Positions 52,817 to 62,096 of a stretch of 64,000 bases of DNA are shown piece by piece. The position numbers and the translations under genes are program-made. This stretch comes from an uncultured Clostridia bacterium (GTDB taxonomy: Bacteria; Bacillota; Clostridia; UBA1381; UBA9506). Within the stretch, counting starts at the first letter, position 1; every line of letters starts with the position of its first letter. The notes under the pieces were generated by a model. It was not told where the DNA came from, did not search any database, and saw only the letters and a program-made list of their open reading frames with translations. The DNA lies in the NCBI GenBank assembly GCA_944393605.1, contig CALYAO010000044.1, forward strand, positions 62,001 through 126,000. The letters are read 5' to 3'.

Positions 52817-54463
52817 TTATGATTGGCTTGCAGCCTGATCCTTCTGGGCGGCCTCATACAGGAGGTAGCCGCCGCTTAAGTTGAATACCGTAAACCCATG
52901 CTGCATGAGGATGCGCTGGGCGATATATCCCCGCTGGCCCACGCGGCAGTAGGCATAGATCGGTTTGTTTTTGTCCAGTTCATCCAGCCGGTCCCGCATC
53001 TCGTCTAACGGCAGGTGTACCGCGCCGGGGAGGTGCCCCATGCGGAACTCGCCCAGGGTGCGGACGTCCAACAGGGTGGCGTCTTGGGGAATGCTGGAAA
53101 TATCTTCCAAATAGAAGGGGCGCATCAGCCCGTCTAGGATGTTGCCCGCCACATAGCCCGCCATGTTGACGGGATCCTTGGCGGAGGAGAAGGGGGGCGC
53201 ATAGGAGAGCTCCAGCTCCTGCAGGTCATACACCGTGAGGTGCGCGCGCAGGGCGGAAGCGAGCACGTCGATGCGCTTGTCAACGCCCTCCTGTCCCACA
53301 ATCTGCGCCCCCAAGATATACCCTTCTGGGTCAAACAGAAGTTTTACGGTCATCATGGTACCGCCGGGGTAATAGCCCGCATGGGAGGGGCTGATGGTAT
53401 AGCATTTGCGAAAGTCCGCGCCCCGCCCAATGAGGGCCTCTTCGCTCTCCCCCGTCACGGCGGCGGTCAGACGGAACACCTTGGCGATGGCGGTACCCTG
53501 CGCGCCGGTGTATGCAGCGTCCCGTCCGCACACCACATCTGCCACGATGCGGGCCTGCTTGTTGGCCGGGGAGGCCAGCGGCACGATGCGGGTCTGCCCG
53601 CTGACGACATGGGTGACCGAAACCGCATCCCCCACCGCGTATACGTCGGGCACGCCGGTGGTCATGCGGTCGTCCACCAGGATCTCTCCGCGCGGGCCCA
53701 GGGGGATGCCGCTCTGGGCAAGAAAGCCCGTCGCCGGCGCCACCCCGACGCTCAAAACCACCACATCGGCGGGAATGCATGTGCCGTCATTTAGCCTGAC
53801 CTCCCGCTCGGTGATCTCCTGTGCCGTGCGGTCCAGATACAGCGCGACGCCGTTGTCCCGCAGGTGGTTGTGAACGGCATGGGCCATGTCCGCATCCAGC
53901 GAGCCGATCACATGTGCTCCCGCTTCCACCACGCTGACCGACAGCCCGGCATGTGCCAGGTTTTCTGCCATCTCAAGGCCGATGTATCCGCCGCCGATCA
54001 CCGCCGCCGTCTTGGGCGCATTCGCATCCAGATAGGCCTTGATGCGAATCGTATCGGGAACGTTTCGCAGGGTGAACACGTGGGGCAGGTCCGCGCCCGC
54101 AATGGGCGGCCGGATGGGGGAGGCGCCGGGGGAGAGGATGAGTTTGTCGTAGGACTCGGTATACCGCTCTCCTGTCTCGTGATTTGTGACCGAGACGGTC
54201 TTTTGCACCGTATCCACCGCCGTGACCTCGCTGTTGACCCGGACATCGACGTGAAACCGGGCACGGAAGCTCTGTGGCGTCTGGAGCAGCAGCGCAGCCT
54301 CCTCCTGGATGACGCCGCCGACGTAATAGGGCAGGCCGCAGTTGGCAAAGGAGATGTGCGGCCCTTTTTCCAGCATCACAATCTCCGCGTATTCGTCGTT
54401 GCGCCGCAGCCTTGCCGCCGCACCGGCACCGCCTGCGACCCCGCCTACAATCACTACCTTCAT
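52817..54463 (-). CDS. CoA-disulfide reductase-type flavoprotein fused to rhodanese
   Basis: 548 residues. N-terminal pyridine nucleotide-disulfide oxidoreductase: FAD site VVIVGGVAGGAGAAARLRR, single active Cys in FANCGLPYY, NAD(P)H site AAVIGGGYIGLEMAENL, second FAD motif DVYAVGDAVSV, dimerisation domain. The C-terminal ~95 residues are a rhodanese domain with its active Cys in YAYCRVGQRG. This is the CoADR-Rhd layout, known to reduce CoA disulfide, persulfides or polysulfide in anaerobes. The ATG at 54463 gives the family start. Upstream of the sirtuin gene; whether co-transcribed is unclear. Role: low-molecular-weight thiol or sulfane-sulfur balance. Confidence 0.92.
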   Translation of the reverse strand: MKVVIVGGVAGGAGAAARLRRNDEYAEIVMLEKGPHISFANCGLPYYVGGVIQEEAALLLQTPQSFRARFHVDVRVNSEVTAVDTVQKTVSVTNHETGERYTESYDKLILSPGASPIRPPIAGADLPHVFTLRNVPDTIRIKAYLDANAPKTAAVIGGGYIGLEMAENLAHAGLSVSVVEAGAHVIGSLDADMAHAVHNHLRDNGVALYLDRTAQEITEREVRLNDGTCIPADVVVLSVGVAPATGFLAQSGIPLGPRGEILVDDRMTTGVPDVYAVGDAVSVTHVVSGQTRIVPLASPANKQARIVADVVCGRDAAYTGAQGTAIAKVFRLTAAVTGESEEALIGRGADFRKCYTISPSHAGYYPGGTMMTVKLLFDPEGYILGAQIVGQEGVDKRIDVLASALRAHLTVYDLQELELSYAPPFSSAKDPVNMAGYVAGNILDGLMRPFYLEDISSIPQDATLLDVRTLGEFRMGHLPGAVHLPLDEMRDRLDELDKNKPIYAYCRVGQRGYIAQRILMQHGFTVFNLSGGYLLYEAAQKDQAASQS

Positions 54464-54612
54464 GATGTGTCCCTCCTGCTATATGGTGTAAGATGGGTGT
54501 ATTTGTCCGTATAAAACGAGCATCGTCTTTTATCACCCCTATTATACCACGGCGCACCAGGGAATAAAAGGGGCACTTGCGAAATTGTCCCCCGCTTTCT
54601 GCATCGGTTTCA

Positions 54613-54648
54613 TAAAAAAATCAGACATGGCATTTGCCATGTCTGATT
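54613..54648 (-). terminator. Intrinsic terminator of the zinc-ribbon-like secreted protein gene
   Basis: 13-bp perfect stem (54620-54632 with 54635-54647) and seven T on the minus strand (54620-54614); 11 bases after the stop at 54659. Confidence 0.86.
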
Positions 54649-54658
54649 GCGGATGGGG

Positions 54659-55204
54659 TTATTCTGCGGGTGCTTCTGTAGAAATATCTGCGCTGTTCGT
54701 CGGAGCCTCTGCACTGTCCGTCGCGGCCTCTGCGCTGTCCGTCGGGGCCTCTGCGTTATCCATCGGACGGCCTGGCCCCGGATGCTTGCCGCCCATCGGG
54801 CCGCCGGACATCCCGGGACCTTTTCCCGCGAGGATTTCATCCGCTTCCTCTTGGGTCAGTTCACCGCTTTCTACTTGCTCCTGCAGCTTTTGCTCCATTT
54901 CGGCTTTCCGTGCCTCCATTTCCGCCTGCCGCTCTTCGTATTCCGCCAGCATCTGATCGGCCTCTTCCTGGGTCAGCTCCCCATTTGCGACCTTTTCAGA
55001 CAGGGATGCCGCAAGCTCCTCTGGCGTTTGGGGCGCCATCCGCTCCTCCCGCTCGGGCTTGGGTATCTCCACCTCCGCGCCGCAGTTGGGGCAGGTGAGG
55101 GTGTGGCCCTGCATGGTGGCAGCGGCGAACGCCACCGACCCTGCGGCAATGGCGATGGTTAGCCCTGCCGCACCTGTGACCCAGGCAATGGTTTTTCGTC
55201 TCAT
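54659..55204 (-). CDS. Small secreted or membrane-anchored protein with CPxC motif and acidic repeats
   Basis: 181 residues of no family I recognise. N-terminal signal or anchor helix (residues ~6-27, AWVTGAAGLTIAIAAGSVAFA), a C-P-N-C motif (LTCPNCGAEVEIP) that could be half of a zinc ribbon, two copies of NGELTQEEADQML / SGELTQEEADEIL joined by a charged helix, a Gly/Pro/Met stretch, and an Ala/Thr/Ser/Glu tail with repeated DSAEA units. ATG 55204 has AAAGG at 10 bases; an ATG three codons earlier has none. Single gene with its own terminator. The helical repeats resemble EF-hand-poor heat-shock-like linkers but no real match is claimed. Confidence 0.65.
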   Translation of the reverse strand: MRRKTIAWVTGAAGLTIAIAAGSVAFAAATMQGHTLTCPNCGAEVEIPKPEREERMAPQTPEELAASLSEKVANGELTQEEADQMLAEYEERQAEMEARKAEMEQKLQEQVESGELTQEEADEILAGKGPGMSGGPMGGKHPGPGRPMDNAEAPTDSAEAATDSAEAPTNSADISTEAPAE

Positions 55205-55453
55205 AGACTTCATCCTTTCTATCCTGTGCCGGTATGGCACCTGTTTTTTTGCGGCAGAGCAGCGCCGGACGGCGGTCTGGTCGCTTCCTGCTCGCAGAAC
55301 CAGTGTAACAGGCGGATGTGATAGGCGCATGATCATTGGATGAAACCTGCGTCATTTCCCAGTTTTCACCAAACGATCATCCGATGAACAATGTGCAATC
55401 AAGGAATATATGGGAAATTGATAGATAGCGGCCCATTCTTCTAAAGCTGCTAC

Positions 55454-55482
55454 TTGAATTTTTTTCGCTCTTTTGATATAAT
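55454..55482 (+). promoter_or_regulatory. Promoter of the MATE gene
   Basis: TTGAAT (55454-55459), 17-base spacer, TATAAT (55477-55482). Upstream, GATCATTGGATGAA near 55330 and GATCATCCGATGAA near 55374 form a direct repeat at 12 of 14 positions and could be a regulator site. Confidence 0.7.
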
Positions 55483-55512
55483 CATCGATGTGGAACCAAC
55501 GGGTGAGCACCT

Positions 55513-55545
55513 ACCGTATGCAAGAAGGCTGTTCTTGCATACGGT
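55513..55545 (+). promoter_or_regulatory. Attenuator-like hairpin in the MATE leader
   Basis: 14-bp perfect stem (55513-55526 with 55532-55545), five-base loop, followed by ATTTTGATTT. It lies in a leader of about 85 bases between the promoter and the MATE start. A reading frame from ATG 55488 runs through it in frame with the transporter, compatible with a leader peptide. Confidence 0.5.
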
Positions 55546-55574
55546 ATTTTGATTTCATGAGAGGAAACGACAGG

Positions 55575-56924
55575 ATGAACAAGCGGCATATAAACGGGTT
55601 GATGGATATTGCAAGCGTATTGCTACAGTTTAGTTTGCCATTGATATGCAGCGGGATATTGCAGCAGCTTTACAACTGGGCAGACGCTTTTATCGTTGGA
55701 AATGTCGTAGGTGAATTGGCGCTGGCAGCGGTTGGAGCAACAACGACCATTGTCAATTTTTATGTGACCGCTATCACAGGATTTACATTGGGCTTATCCA
55801 TTTTCACTGCCCAGAAGTTTGGAAGCGGAGAAATGACATCCATTCCCCAAATTTTATCGACCTTTTCCGTTTGTTTGGGAGGCGTATTTCTGTTTCTTGC
55901 AGGGCTTGGCATGCTGCTGACATCGCCATTGCTACATCTGCTACATACAACACCCGATACCATCCTGTTGGCAGAAGCATATTTAAAAATCATTTTTTTA
56001 GGCATTCCATTTCTTGCCGTGTATAATGTTTATTCCGCTGTGCTGCGGGGCATTGGTGACAGTAAAGCACCTTTTTATTCGGTTTTACTATCCTCTGTGG
56101 TCAATGTGGTTTTGGATATTATCTTTGTGGCATTTTGTCATTGGAGCGTCGCAGGTGCGGCGGTTGCGACGGTCATTGCGCAAGCAGCCATGACAATCTT
56201 TTTGGTCCTATACAGCGTGAAAAAACATCCTATTTTACGATTTGCGTTTCATAAGAGAACGTTTGACAAAGCGATGTTTTTACAGGGCTGTCGCTTTGGC
56301 GTACCGCCCATGCTTCAATCCAGTGTCAGCGCTATTGGGAGCCTCATATTGCAGAACTTTATGAATGGATTTGGCACGCAGACCGTGGCAGCGGTTACAA
56401 CAGCATACCGGGTAGACTCCATTGTCATGGTTCCTATCATCAATCTCGGTTCTGGTATTTCTACTCTTGTAGCGCAAGACTCTGGCTCTGGGTATTCGAA
56501 ACAAGCGAAGAAAACCCTGGCCGTTGGTACAGGCATCATGATCGTTGTTTCCTTGCTTTTGACAGTATTGGTCATTCCAACGGGAGGCCACTTGATTGCG
56601 ATCTTCGGCGCTGGGCAAGAAGCAATTACAATAGGTGATAACTTTTTTCGCAGAATTGCAAGCTTTTATCTGATTTATGGACTTGCTACAGCTGTCCGCA
56701 GTTATTTGGAAGGGATCGGGGATGTTGTTTATTCGAGTTTCGCGGGAATGGTATCGTTAATCAGCCGTATACTCGCCTCTTATGCTTTTATTGCGATATT
56801 TGCAAACATGGTTATTGCCTATGCGGAAGCCTTTTCATGGGTGGTATTATTGTTGCTATATATTATCCGGTTCGTTTGGAAAGAATGGAAAAACAAAAGA
56901 GAAGCCGCTGATCCAGCAGAATGA
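55575..56924 (+). CDS. MATE family efflux transporter
   Basis: 449 residues, about 12 membrane helices in two homologous halves (MatE domains); PLICSGILQQLYNWADAFIVGN and the matching PPMLQSSVSAIGSLILQNFMNGFG in the second half are the family's repeat starts. Na+- or H+-coupled exporters of this kind expel cationic drugs or metabolites. The ATG at 55575 follows GAGGA at nine bases; an upstream in-frame ATG at 55557 is weaker. Base composition is clearly AT-richer than its neighbours, suggesting acquisition by transfer. A leader with a perfect hairpin suggests inducible expression. Substrate unknown. Confidence 0.92.
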   Translation: MNKRHINGLMDIASVLLQFSLPLICSGILQQLYNWADAFIVGNVVGELALAAVGATTTIVNFYVTAITGFTLGLSIFTAQKFGSGEMTSIPQILSTFSVCLGGVFLFLAGLGMLLTSPLLHLLHTTPDTILLAEAYLKIIFLGIPFLAVYNVYSAVLRGIGDSKAPFYSVLLSSVVNVVLDIIFVAFCHWSVAGAAVATVIAQAAMTIFLVLYSVKKHPILRFAFHKRTFDKAMFLQGCRFGVPPMLQSSVSAIGSLILQNFMNGFGTQTVAAVTTAYRVDSIVMVPIINLGSGISTLVAQDSGSGYSKQAKKTLAVGTGIMIVVSLLLTVLVIPTGGHLIAIFGAGQEAITIGDNFFRRIASFYLIYGLATAVRSYLEGIGDVVYSSFAGMVSLISRILASYAFIAIFANMVIAYAEAFSWVVLLLLYIIRFVWKEWKNKREAADPAE

Positions 56925-56969
56925 AATCAGCAGCAAAAGAAAGTCTGCTGAAAGGTATGTTGGGAAGCC

Positions 56970-56999
56970 AAAAACCCCCGCTTTTTTGCGGGGGTTTTT
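56970..56999 (+). terminator. Intrinsic terminator of the MATE gene
   Basis: 10-bp stem (56972-56981 with 56988-56997), loop TTTTTT, T-run to 56999; works mainly on the plus strand. Confidence 0.87.
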
Positions 57000-57072
57000 G
57001 TGATATCGCTTGGAGCCGGAGATACGAGGGAATATACGCTATGTATCATCCGTGCATCCGCCTTTTTAACGG

Positions 57073-57552
57073 TCATGCATCCAGCGGCTCGTCCTCAATC
57101 AGGTCGCCGCTTTGGTATGCCGCGACGGCGAGTTGGTCACACCGTTCGTTTTCGGGGTGCCCCGCATGGCCTTTGACCCAGTGGAATGCCACGATGTGTT
57201 CCTCCAGGAGCCCCAGCAGGTATTCCCAGAGGTCGGCGTTTAAGGCGGGCTCGTTTTTGGTCCGCATCCAGTTGTTGTCATGCCATTTGTATACCCAACC
57301 CTTGGACACGGCGTCCACCACATACTTGGAGTCGCTGTATACATTCACGTTGCAGGGTTCCTTTAAGGCCTCCAGCCCACGGATGACCGCGAGAATCTCC
57401 ATGCGGTTGTTGGTGGTCTGCCGGTATCCCTGGGAGAGCTCCTTGGCCTTTCCCTTGTATTTTAAAATCGCACCATACCCGCCCGGGCCGGGGTTGCCGC
57501 TGCACGCCCCGTCGGTGTACAGGTCCACGGTGCGTAAGGTTTCGTCAAACAT
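57073..57552 (-). CDS. rnhA: Ribonuclease HI
   Basis: 159 residues. Cuts the RNA strand of RNA-DNA hybrids. Catalytic acids in order: Asp in DLYTDGACSGNPGPGG, Glu in NNRMEILAVIRGLEAL, Asp in VNVYSDSKYVVDAV, and the final Asp in NERCDQLA; the basic handle HDNNWMRTKN is present. Follows fmt by three bases, so it is the last gene of the priA-def-fmt-rnhA run. ATG 57552 is the family start. Confidence 0.95.
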   Translation of the reverse strand: MFDETLRTVDLYTDGACSGNPGPGGYGAILKYKGKAKELSQGYRQTTNNRMEILAVIRGLEALKEPCNVNVYSDSKYVVDAVSKGWVYKWHDNNWMRTKNEPALNADLWEYLLGLLEEHIVAFHWVKGHAGHPENERCDQLAVAAYQSGDLIEDEPLDA

Positions 57553-57555
57553 CTG

Positions 57556-58488
57556 CTATTCCCCCAATCGTTCGCCGGGCGCCATGGGATGGCCCCGCAG
57601 AAAGTCCGCCGCCGGCAGGCGTTTGCCGCCCTCCAGCTGGAGCTCTAAAATGAGGATGCTCCCCGCGCCGCACGCCACCCGGATGCCCTCTGGACCTGCG
57701 GCGAGCACTTTGCCTGAGCCGCCTGCCACCGCATGGTCGTCCGCGGTTGCACGGATGATCTTGAGGAGCTTGCCGTGGTAAGTGGTGCGTGCCATCGGAA
57801 AGGCATTCATGCCGCGGATGAGGTTGCAAACCTCGCGTGCGGGCCGGGTGAAGTCGATGGTTGCGGTGGTCTTGTCAATCATGGGTGCATAGGTCGCATG
57901 TGCGTCTATCTGTTTGCGCGGCACCAGCAGACCGCGGTCGAGGTGGTCCAGCGTCTTTACGATGAGCGCTGCGCCCGCTTCACTCAGCTTGTCATGGAGC
58001 GAGGACCCCGTCTCCTCGGGCGTGATATCCACCACCGTATGCAGCAGCATGTCCCCCGTGTCCAGCCCCTCTTCCATGAACATGGTGGTGACGCCCGTTT
58101 GGGTCTCGCCCGAGAGGATGCTCCACTGGATGGGCGCTGCGCCCCGGTACTTGGGAAGCAGGGAGGCATGCACATTGATGCACCCCTTGGGGGGGAGGGC
58201 CAAAATGGAGGGGGGCAGGATTTTGCCGTATGCCACCACCACATAGACGTCGGCGGGATGGGACGCGAGCACCTCTTCCGCGGTACCGTCCCGCAGCGTT
58301 GCGGGCTGGTATACGGGGATGCCGCGCTCCGCTGCGAATGCCTTGACGGGAGGCGGCGCGAGCTTGTGCCCCCGGCCTTTGGGTTTGTCGGGCTGGGTCA
58401 CCACGAGGGACACGGTGTGCCCGGCATCCAGCAGGGCAGAAAGGCAGGGAACCGCGAAATCGGGGGTTCCCATAAAGATGATTTGCAT
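57556..58488 (-). CDS. fmt: Methionyl-tRNA formyltransferase
   Basis: 310 residues. Formylates initiator Met-tRNA with 10-formyl-tetrahydrofolate. MQIIFMGTPDFAVPCLSALL start, catalytic block NVHASLLPKYRGAAPIQW (Asn and His), and the Asp in GLDTGDML are intact, with the C-terminal tRNA-binding OB domain after residue ~205. Lies 21 bases after def, the usual partner that later removes the formyl group. Confidence 0.96.
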   Translation of the reverse strand: MQIIFMGTPDFAVPCLSALLDAGHTVSLVVTQPDKPKGRGHKLAPPPVKAFAAERGIPVYQPATLRDGTAEEVLASHPADVYVVVAYGKILPPSILALPPKGCINVHASLLPKYRGAAPIQWSILSGETQTGVTTMFMEEGLDTGDMLLHTVVDITPEETGSSLHDKLSEAGAALIVKTLDHLDRGLLVPRKQIDAHATYAPMIDKTTATIDFTRPAREVCNLIRGMNAFPMARTTYHGKLLKIIRATADDHAVAGGSGKVLAAGPEGIRVACGAGSILILELQLEGGKRLPAADFLRGHPMAPGERLGE

Positions 58489-58509
58489 GATTGCTTCCTC
58501 CCGTCTGGT

Positions 58510-58974
58510 CTATTCTTCCTCTTCGTCTTCGATGAAGGCGATCATCTTGTCGGTATATAGGATCCCGTGCAGGTGGTCGATCTCATGGCACAGCGCGCGC
58601 GCAAGCAAGTCCTCCCCCGTTATGGTAAACTGCTTTCCCGTCCGGTCCAGCGCTTTGACCGTCACCTTCTGGGGCCGTTCCACCTTGCCCCATTTGCCGG
58701 GAATGGACAGGCATCCCTCGGGGCCGACGACGGAACCTTCCGTCTTGGTGATGACGGGGTTGATCAGCTCAATGGGGCCCTCTCCGACGTCAATGACGAC
58801 ACACTGCTTGAGCACGCCGACCTGCGGCGCCGCAAGTCCTGCGCCGTCGTTTGCATACAGGGTCTCCCGCATGTCGTCGAGCAGCGCAAGGAGCCGGTCG
58901 TCAATGACCTCCACTGCCCGCGCCTTTTTTTTCAAGATTTCATCTCCAATTTTTACAATGTTTCGCTTTGCCAT
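58510..58974 (-). CDS. def: Peptide deformylase
   Basis: 154 residues. Removes formyl from nascent N-terminal Met. The three family motifs are visible: [18 protein letters not shown] (metal Cys) and HEIDHLHG (metal His pair, catalytic Glu). ATG 58974 has GGAGG upstream and gives the family start [14 protein letters not shown]; the longer frame to 59262 reads non-coding DNA. Separated from priA by 293 bases in which I see no gene. Confidence 0.96.
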   Translation of the reverse strand: MAKRNIVKIGDEILKKKARAVEVIDDRLLALLDDMRETLYANDGAGLAAPQVGVLKQCVVIDVGEGPIELINPVITKTEGSVVGPEGCLSIPGKWGKVERPQKVTVKALDRTGKQFTITGEDLLARALCHEIDHLHGILYTDKMIAFIEDEEEE

Positions 58975-59267
58975 AGTGACCTCCTGACACTTGTCTGGTT
59001 GTTCTGGGTTTCGTACGTAAAAGAGGGTGGGATTCTTTTGCAGCATGGGTGCTTTTTTGGATTTCCCACGGTTTTTATGCCCCTGCGCGCCTGCCAAACG
59101 ACGAGGAACCGTGTTGGGCGGGGGCGCAAAGTGCTGTGCGTGACCGGGGACCGCCTCTTTTTGGGCGAGGGGGAAAACAGGCCCAGGGCGGGGCACAGGC
59201 CCTCTTGGGCAGAGGGCGCATCCCCGCTGCGCCCCGGCACGTCCGATGCCGCAAAAAAGCACATGAT

Positions 59268-61523
59268 TTAATTCATGGTAGTAGGATTGACATCAATTGC
59301 CAGTGTAATCCATTTTTTTTCTTTGCCGGTATGGTGCCGTGATAGCATTGCGGACAAAATGGCCCGCAGGTCGTCCGTCAGCGTGCACTTGATCAGCATG
59401 CGGTACCGGTATTTGTTGTTGATGCGGGGCAGCGTGCAGGGGCAGGGCCCCAGCAGCGCATAGCAGTTTCTCGCCTGCATGGACTTTTCCGCCATGGCAC
59501 GGAAACGCTGTGCCATGTGCCGCGCATAGGCCGCAACCTGTCCCTCGTTCTGCCCCGTGAACAGCAGCGAAACGATGTCCGAAAAGGGCGGGTAGCAAAG
59601 CGCACGGCGAAGCGGGATCTCCGCCCGGTAGAATCCGGGGTAGTCCTGCTGCCGCGCCAGGTGCAGAATCTCGTTGTCGGGATCATAGGTCTGCACCACG
59701 GCTCGGCCCGGCTTCTCCGCCCGCCCCGCGCGGCCGCACACCTGCGTGATGAGCCCGAAGGTGCGCTCCCCGGCGCGGAAGTCGTCCATGTTGAGGCTCA
59801 TGTCCGCCGCAAGGACGCCCACCAGCGTGACATTGGGGAAGTCCAGCCCCTTGGCGACCATCTGGGTGCCGATGAGGATGTCCACTTTTCCCTCTCGGAA
59901 GGTGGTTAGAATTTGCTCGTGGGAGGCCTTGTGGGCGGTGGTGTCCATGTCCATGCGCAGGACGGAGGCGGCCGGAAACAGCGCCCGCACCTCCTCCTCC
60001 ACCTTCTGCGTCCCGCTGCCGAACTGCCGGATATAGCGGCTGCCGCAAACGGGGCAGGTCTGGGGCGTTCGCGTGGTGTACCCGCAGTAGTGGCAGGTGA
60101 GATAGTTTTTGTATTTGTGGTAGGTGAGCGGTATGTTGCAGTTTTCACATTTTGCAACATACCCGCAGCTGCGGCAGGACACAAAGGTCGCATACCCTCG
60201 CCGGTTCATGAACAGGATGGTCTGTTGCCCGGCGTCCAGGTTTTTTTGGATTTCCTCCTGCAGCCGCACAGAAAGCACCGACCGGTTGCCTGCCTGCAGC
60301 TCCGCTCGCATGTCGGCCAGCATGACGTCGGGCAGGGCGGCCTGGTTGATGCGGTCGGGCAGGGTGAGCAGATGGTAGTCTCCCCGCTCGGCATGCCAGT
60401 AGCTCTCGATGGATGGGGTCGCGGATGCCAGCACCAGTGCGGCACCCGTCTCCCGGCACAGCCACTTTGCGATGTCCCGCGCGTGATACCGGGGGGACAT
60501 CTCGGATTTGTAGGTGGTTTCGTGTTCTTCGTCCAGGATGACTATGCCCAGGCGCGCCAGGGGCGCAAACACGGCCGACCGTACGCCCACCACCACATCC
60601 ACATCCCCGTTTCGGATGCGTTTCCATTGGTCATACCGCTCCCCCAGCGACAGCCGGGAGTGCAGCACGGCGATGCGGGAGCCGAACCGCCCCGCAAACC
60701 GCTCGATCATCTGGGGGGTCAGCGCAATCTCAGGGACCAGCACCAGCGCGGTTTTCCCCCTGTCCACCGCGTGCCGGATGGCCTGCAAAAATACCTCCGT
60801 TTTGCCGCTTCCCGTAACGCCGTGGAGCAGAAAGGTGTCGGGGGATTCCCGGTCCATGGCGGCGGCAATTTCCGACACGGCATGTGCCTGTGCGGGCGTC
60901 AGCGGATGGGGCTTTGTGGGCGCCGCCTGGGCGATGCCCGCGGGGGTGCGGAACACCTCCACCTCATGACTCACGATCACGCCCTTGGCCTCCAGCGCCT
61001 TGAGCGTCCCGGCGCCGCACCCCGCCAGGTGGGCGATGTCCCGGTTGCTCACAAAGTCATTTTGGAGGAGCAGCTCAATAACCCGCGTTTGCGCGGGCGC
61101 TTTGGTACGGATGCGGTCCAAAAGATCAAAGGCGTCTTCCTCGGGTATGGCAAGCGAGGAGACGCGGACGTATTTGTCACTTACGCTCACCAGCCCTTTG
61201 GCGGGCGGCGTTACGGCGCGGATGGCCTCCAGCCAGGTGGCAAAGCAGGTCTGGCGCAGGAATGCGCATAGGCGCAGCTCCCGCGCACCGAATTGGGGCA
61301 AGGGGTCAACGATCGCCACGATCTCCTTGAGCGCCTGCGCCGGCACGGCGTCCGACAAAGACACCACATACCCGTCCACCGGCGCATTGTTTCTGCCAAA
61401 CGGGACGCGCACCACACAGCCGATGGTGATATCTGCTGCCAAATGGGCGGGGATCAGATAGGAAAATGGCTTATCCACATTGCGCGCAGTGCGGTTTACG
61501 ATGACCCCGGCGATTTCTGGCAA
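59268..61523 (-). CDS. priA: Primosomal protein N' (replication restart helicase PriA)
   Basis: 751 residues. Recognises stalled forks and reloads the replisome. N-terminal 3'-DNA-binding domain, winged helix, then Walker [13 protein letters not shown], Walker [12 protein letters not shown], and the zinc domain with [15 protein letters not shown] and [21 protein letters not shown] (eight Cys), helicase C-terminal motifs ([38 protein letters not shown]). TTG 61523 follows GGGGAGGG and gives the family start; an ATG eight codons earlier is in frame but overlaps that ribosome site. Opens the priA-def-fmt-rnhA run. Confidence 0.95.
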   Translation of the reverse strand: MPEIAGVIVNRTARNVDKPFSYLIPAHLAADITIGCVVRVPFGRNNAPVDGYVVSLSDAVPAQALKEIVAIVDPLPQFGARELRLCAFLRQTCFATWLEAIRAVTPPAKGLVSVSDKYVRVSSLAIPEEDAFDLLDRIRTKAPAQTRVIELLLQNDFVSNRDIAHLAGCGAGTLKALEAKGVIVSHEVEVFRTPAGIAQAAPTKPHPLTPAQAHAVSEIAAAMDRESPDTFLLHGVTGSGKTEVFLQAIRHAVDRGKTALVLVPEIALTPQMIERFAGRFGSRIAVLHSRLSLGERYDQWKRIRNGDVDVVVGVRSAVFAPLARLGIVILDEEHETTYKSEMSPRYHARDIAKWLCRETGAALVLASATPSIESYWHAERGDYHLLTLPDRINQAALPDVMLADMRAELQAGNRSVLSVRLQEEIQKNLDAGQQTILFMNRRGYATFVSCRSCGYVAKCENCNIPLTYHKYKNYLTCHYCGYTTRTPQTCPVCGSRYIRQFGSGTQKVEEEVRALFPAASVLRMDMDTTAHKASHEQILTTFREGKVDILIGTQMVAKGLDFPNVTLVGVLAADMSLNMDDFRAGERTFGLITQVCGRAGRAEKPGRAVVQTYDPDNEILHLARQQDYPGFYRAEIPLRRALCYPPFSDIVSLLFTGQNEGQVAAYARHMAQRFRAMAEKSMQARNCYALLGPCPCTLPRINNKYRYRMLIKCTLTDDLRAILSAMLSRHHTGKEKKWITLAIDVNPTTMN

Positions 61524-61653
61524 ACGAGTCCCTCCCCTGTTTGGCATTTGCCTTTATTGTACCATATTCCGGCGGCCGATGCAATGTTATTTTGTGCGGG
61601 GCAGTTCGGAGGACACGGAAAAGCAAAAAACAGAAAAATTGTTGGAAGAGGGA

Positions 61654-61682
61654 TTGACAGACGTACAAATCTTTACTATAAT
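61654..61682 (+). promoter_or_regulatory. Consensus sigma-A promoter driving a long untranslated transcript upstream of rny
   Basis: TTGACA (61654-61659), 17-base spacer, TATAAT (61677-61682), both hexamers fully matched. No convincing gene starts within the next 400 bases. Confidence 0.85.
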
Positions 61683-61689
61683 AAAAAAG

Positions 61690-62096
61690 CAGGAATAAGG
61701 GGAAGTTTTGTCGTGCCATTTTCCCAAAAATTGGATTTTGGCGGCATGGCAGGATGTGAGAGATTTTTTGTGTGGCGTGGGGCAATCCGCGGGAAATAAG
61801 CGGGCCATCCATGGCGTGCAGAATGATAATAACCCAGCAAGAGGCGGGTCCGCGGGGTAGAGAAGCCCAAACAGGAAACACAGAGAAGGCGCCGAGTGCG
61901 GCCTTTGGTGCAAATGCGCATGGAATAGGAATCGGATTTGCAGTTTACATAGATGATTGCCGATTGACAGCTTGGAGTTTTGCGTCAAAAAAGGCATTTT
62001 TCCCTGTTTTGTGATAAACGGAACACCTCTGCCATTCCTAAATAGGAGAACCAGACGGGCGTTTGCCCAATACTACTTGTTGGAGGTGTTTTTTTC
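61690..62096 (+). ncRNA. Possible non-coding RNA or long leader of rny
   Basis: About 407 bases from the promoter to the rny start without a credible reading frame. AGCGGGCC near 61797 can pair with GGTCCGC near 61846, and CCGCGG occurs twice around it, so a folded RNA is likely. Short stretches (AAGCGGGCCATCC; GAGAAGCCCAAACAG) resemble 6S RNA as I remember it, but this is too weak for a call. Near the end, AACACCTC (62022-62029) pairs with GAGGTGTT (62083-62090), which contains the rny ribosome site and is followed by T, so it can act as terminator or as translational block. Confidence 0.4.

Noticed and set aside
55483-55574. Known riboswitch (guanidine, preQ1, SAM or yjdF type) before the MATE gene
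   Set aside because: None of the conserved sequence blocks of these classes could be found; only a plain perfect hairpin is evident.
61772-62014. 80-codon frame between priA and rny
   Set aside because: No ribosome site, no family resemblance, lies in a stretch better explained as untranslated RNA.
61690-62020. Firm call of 6S RNA
   Set aside because: Two short matches to remembered 6S sequence and some pairing are not enough without a covariance-model score.
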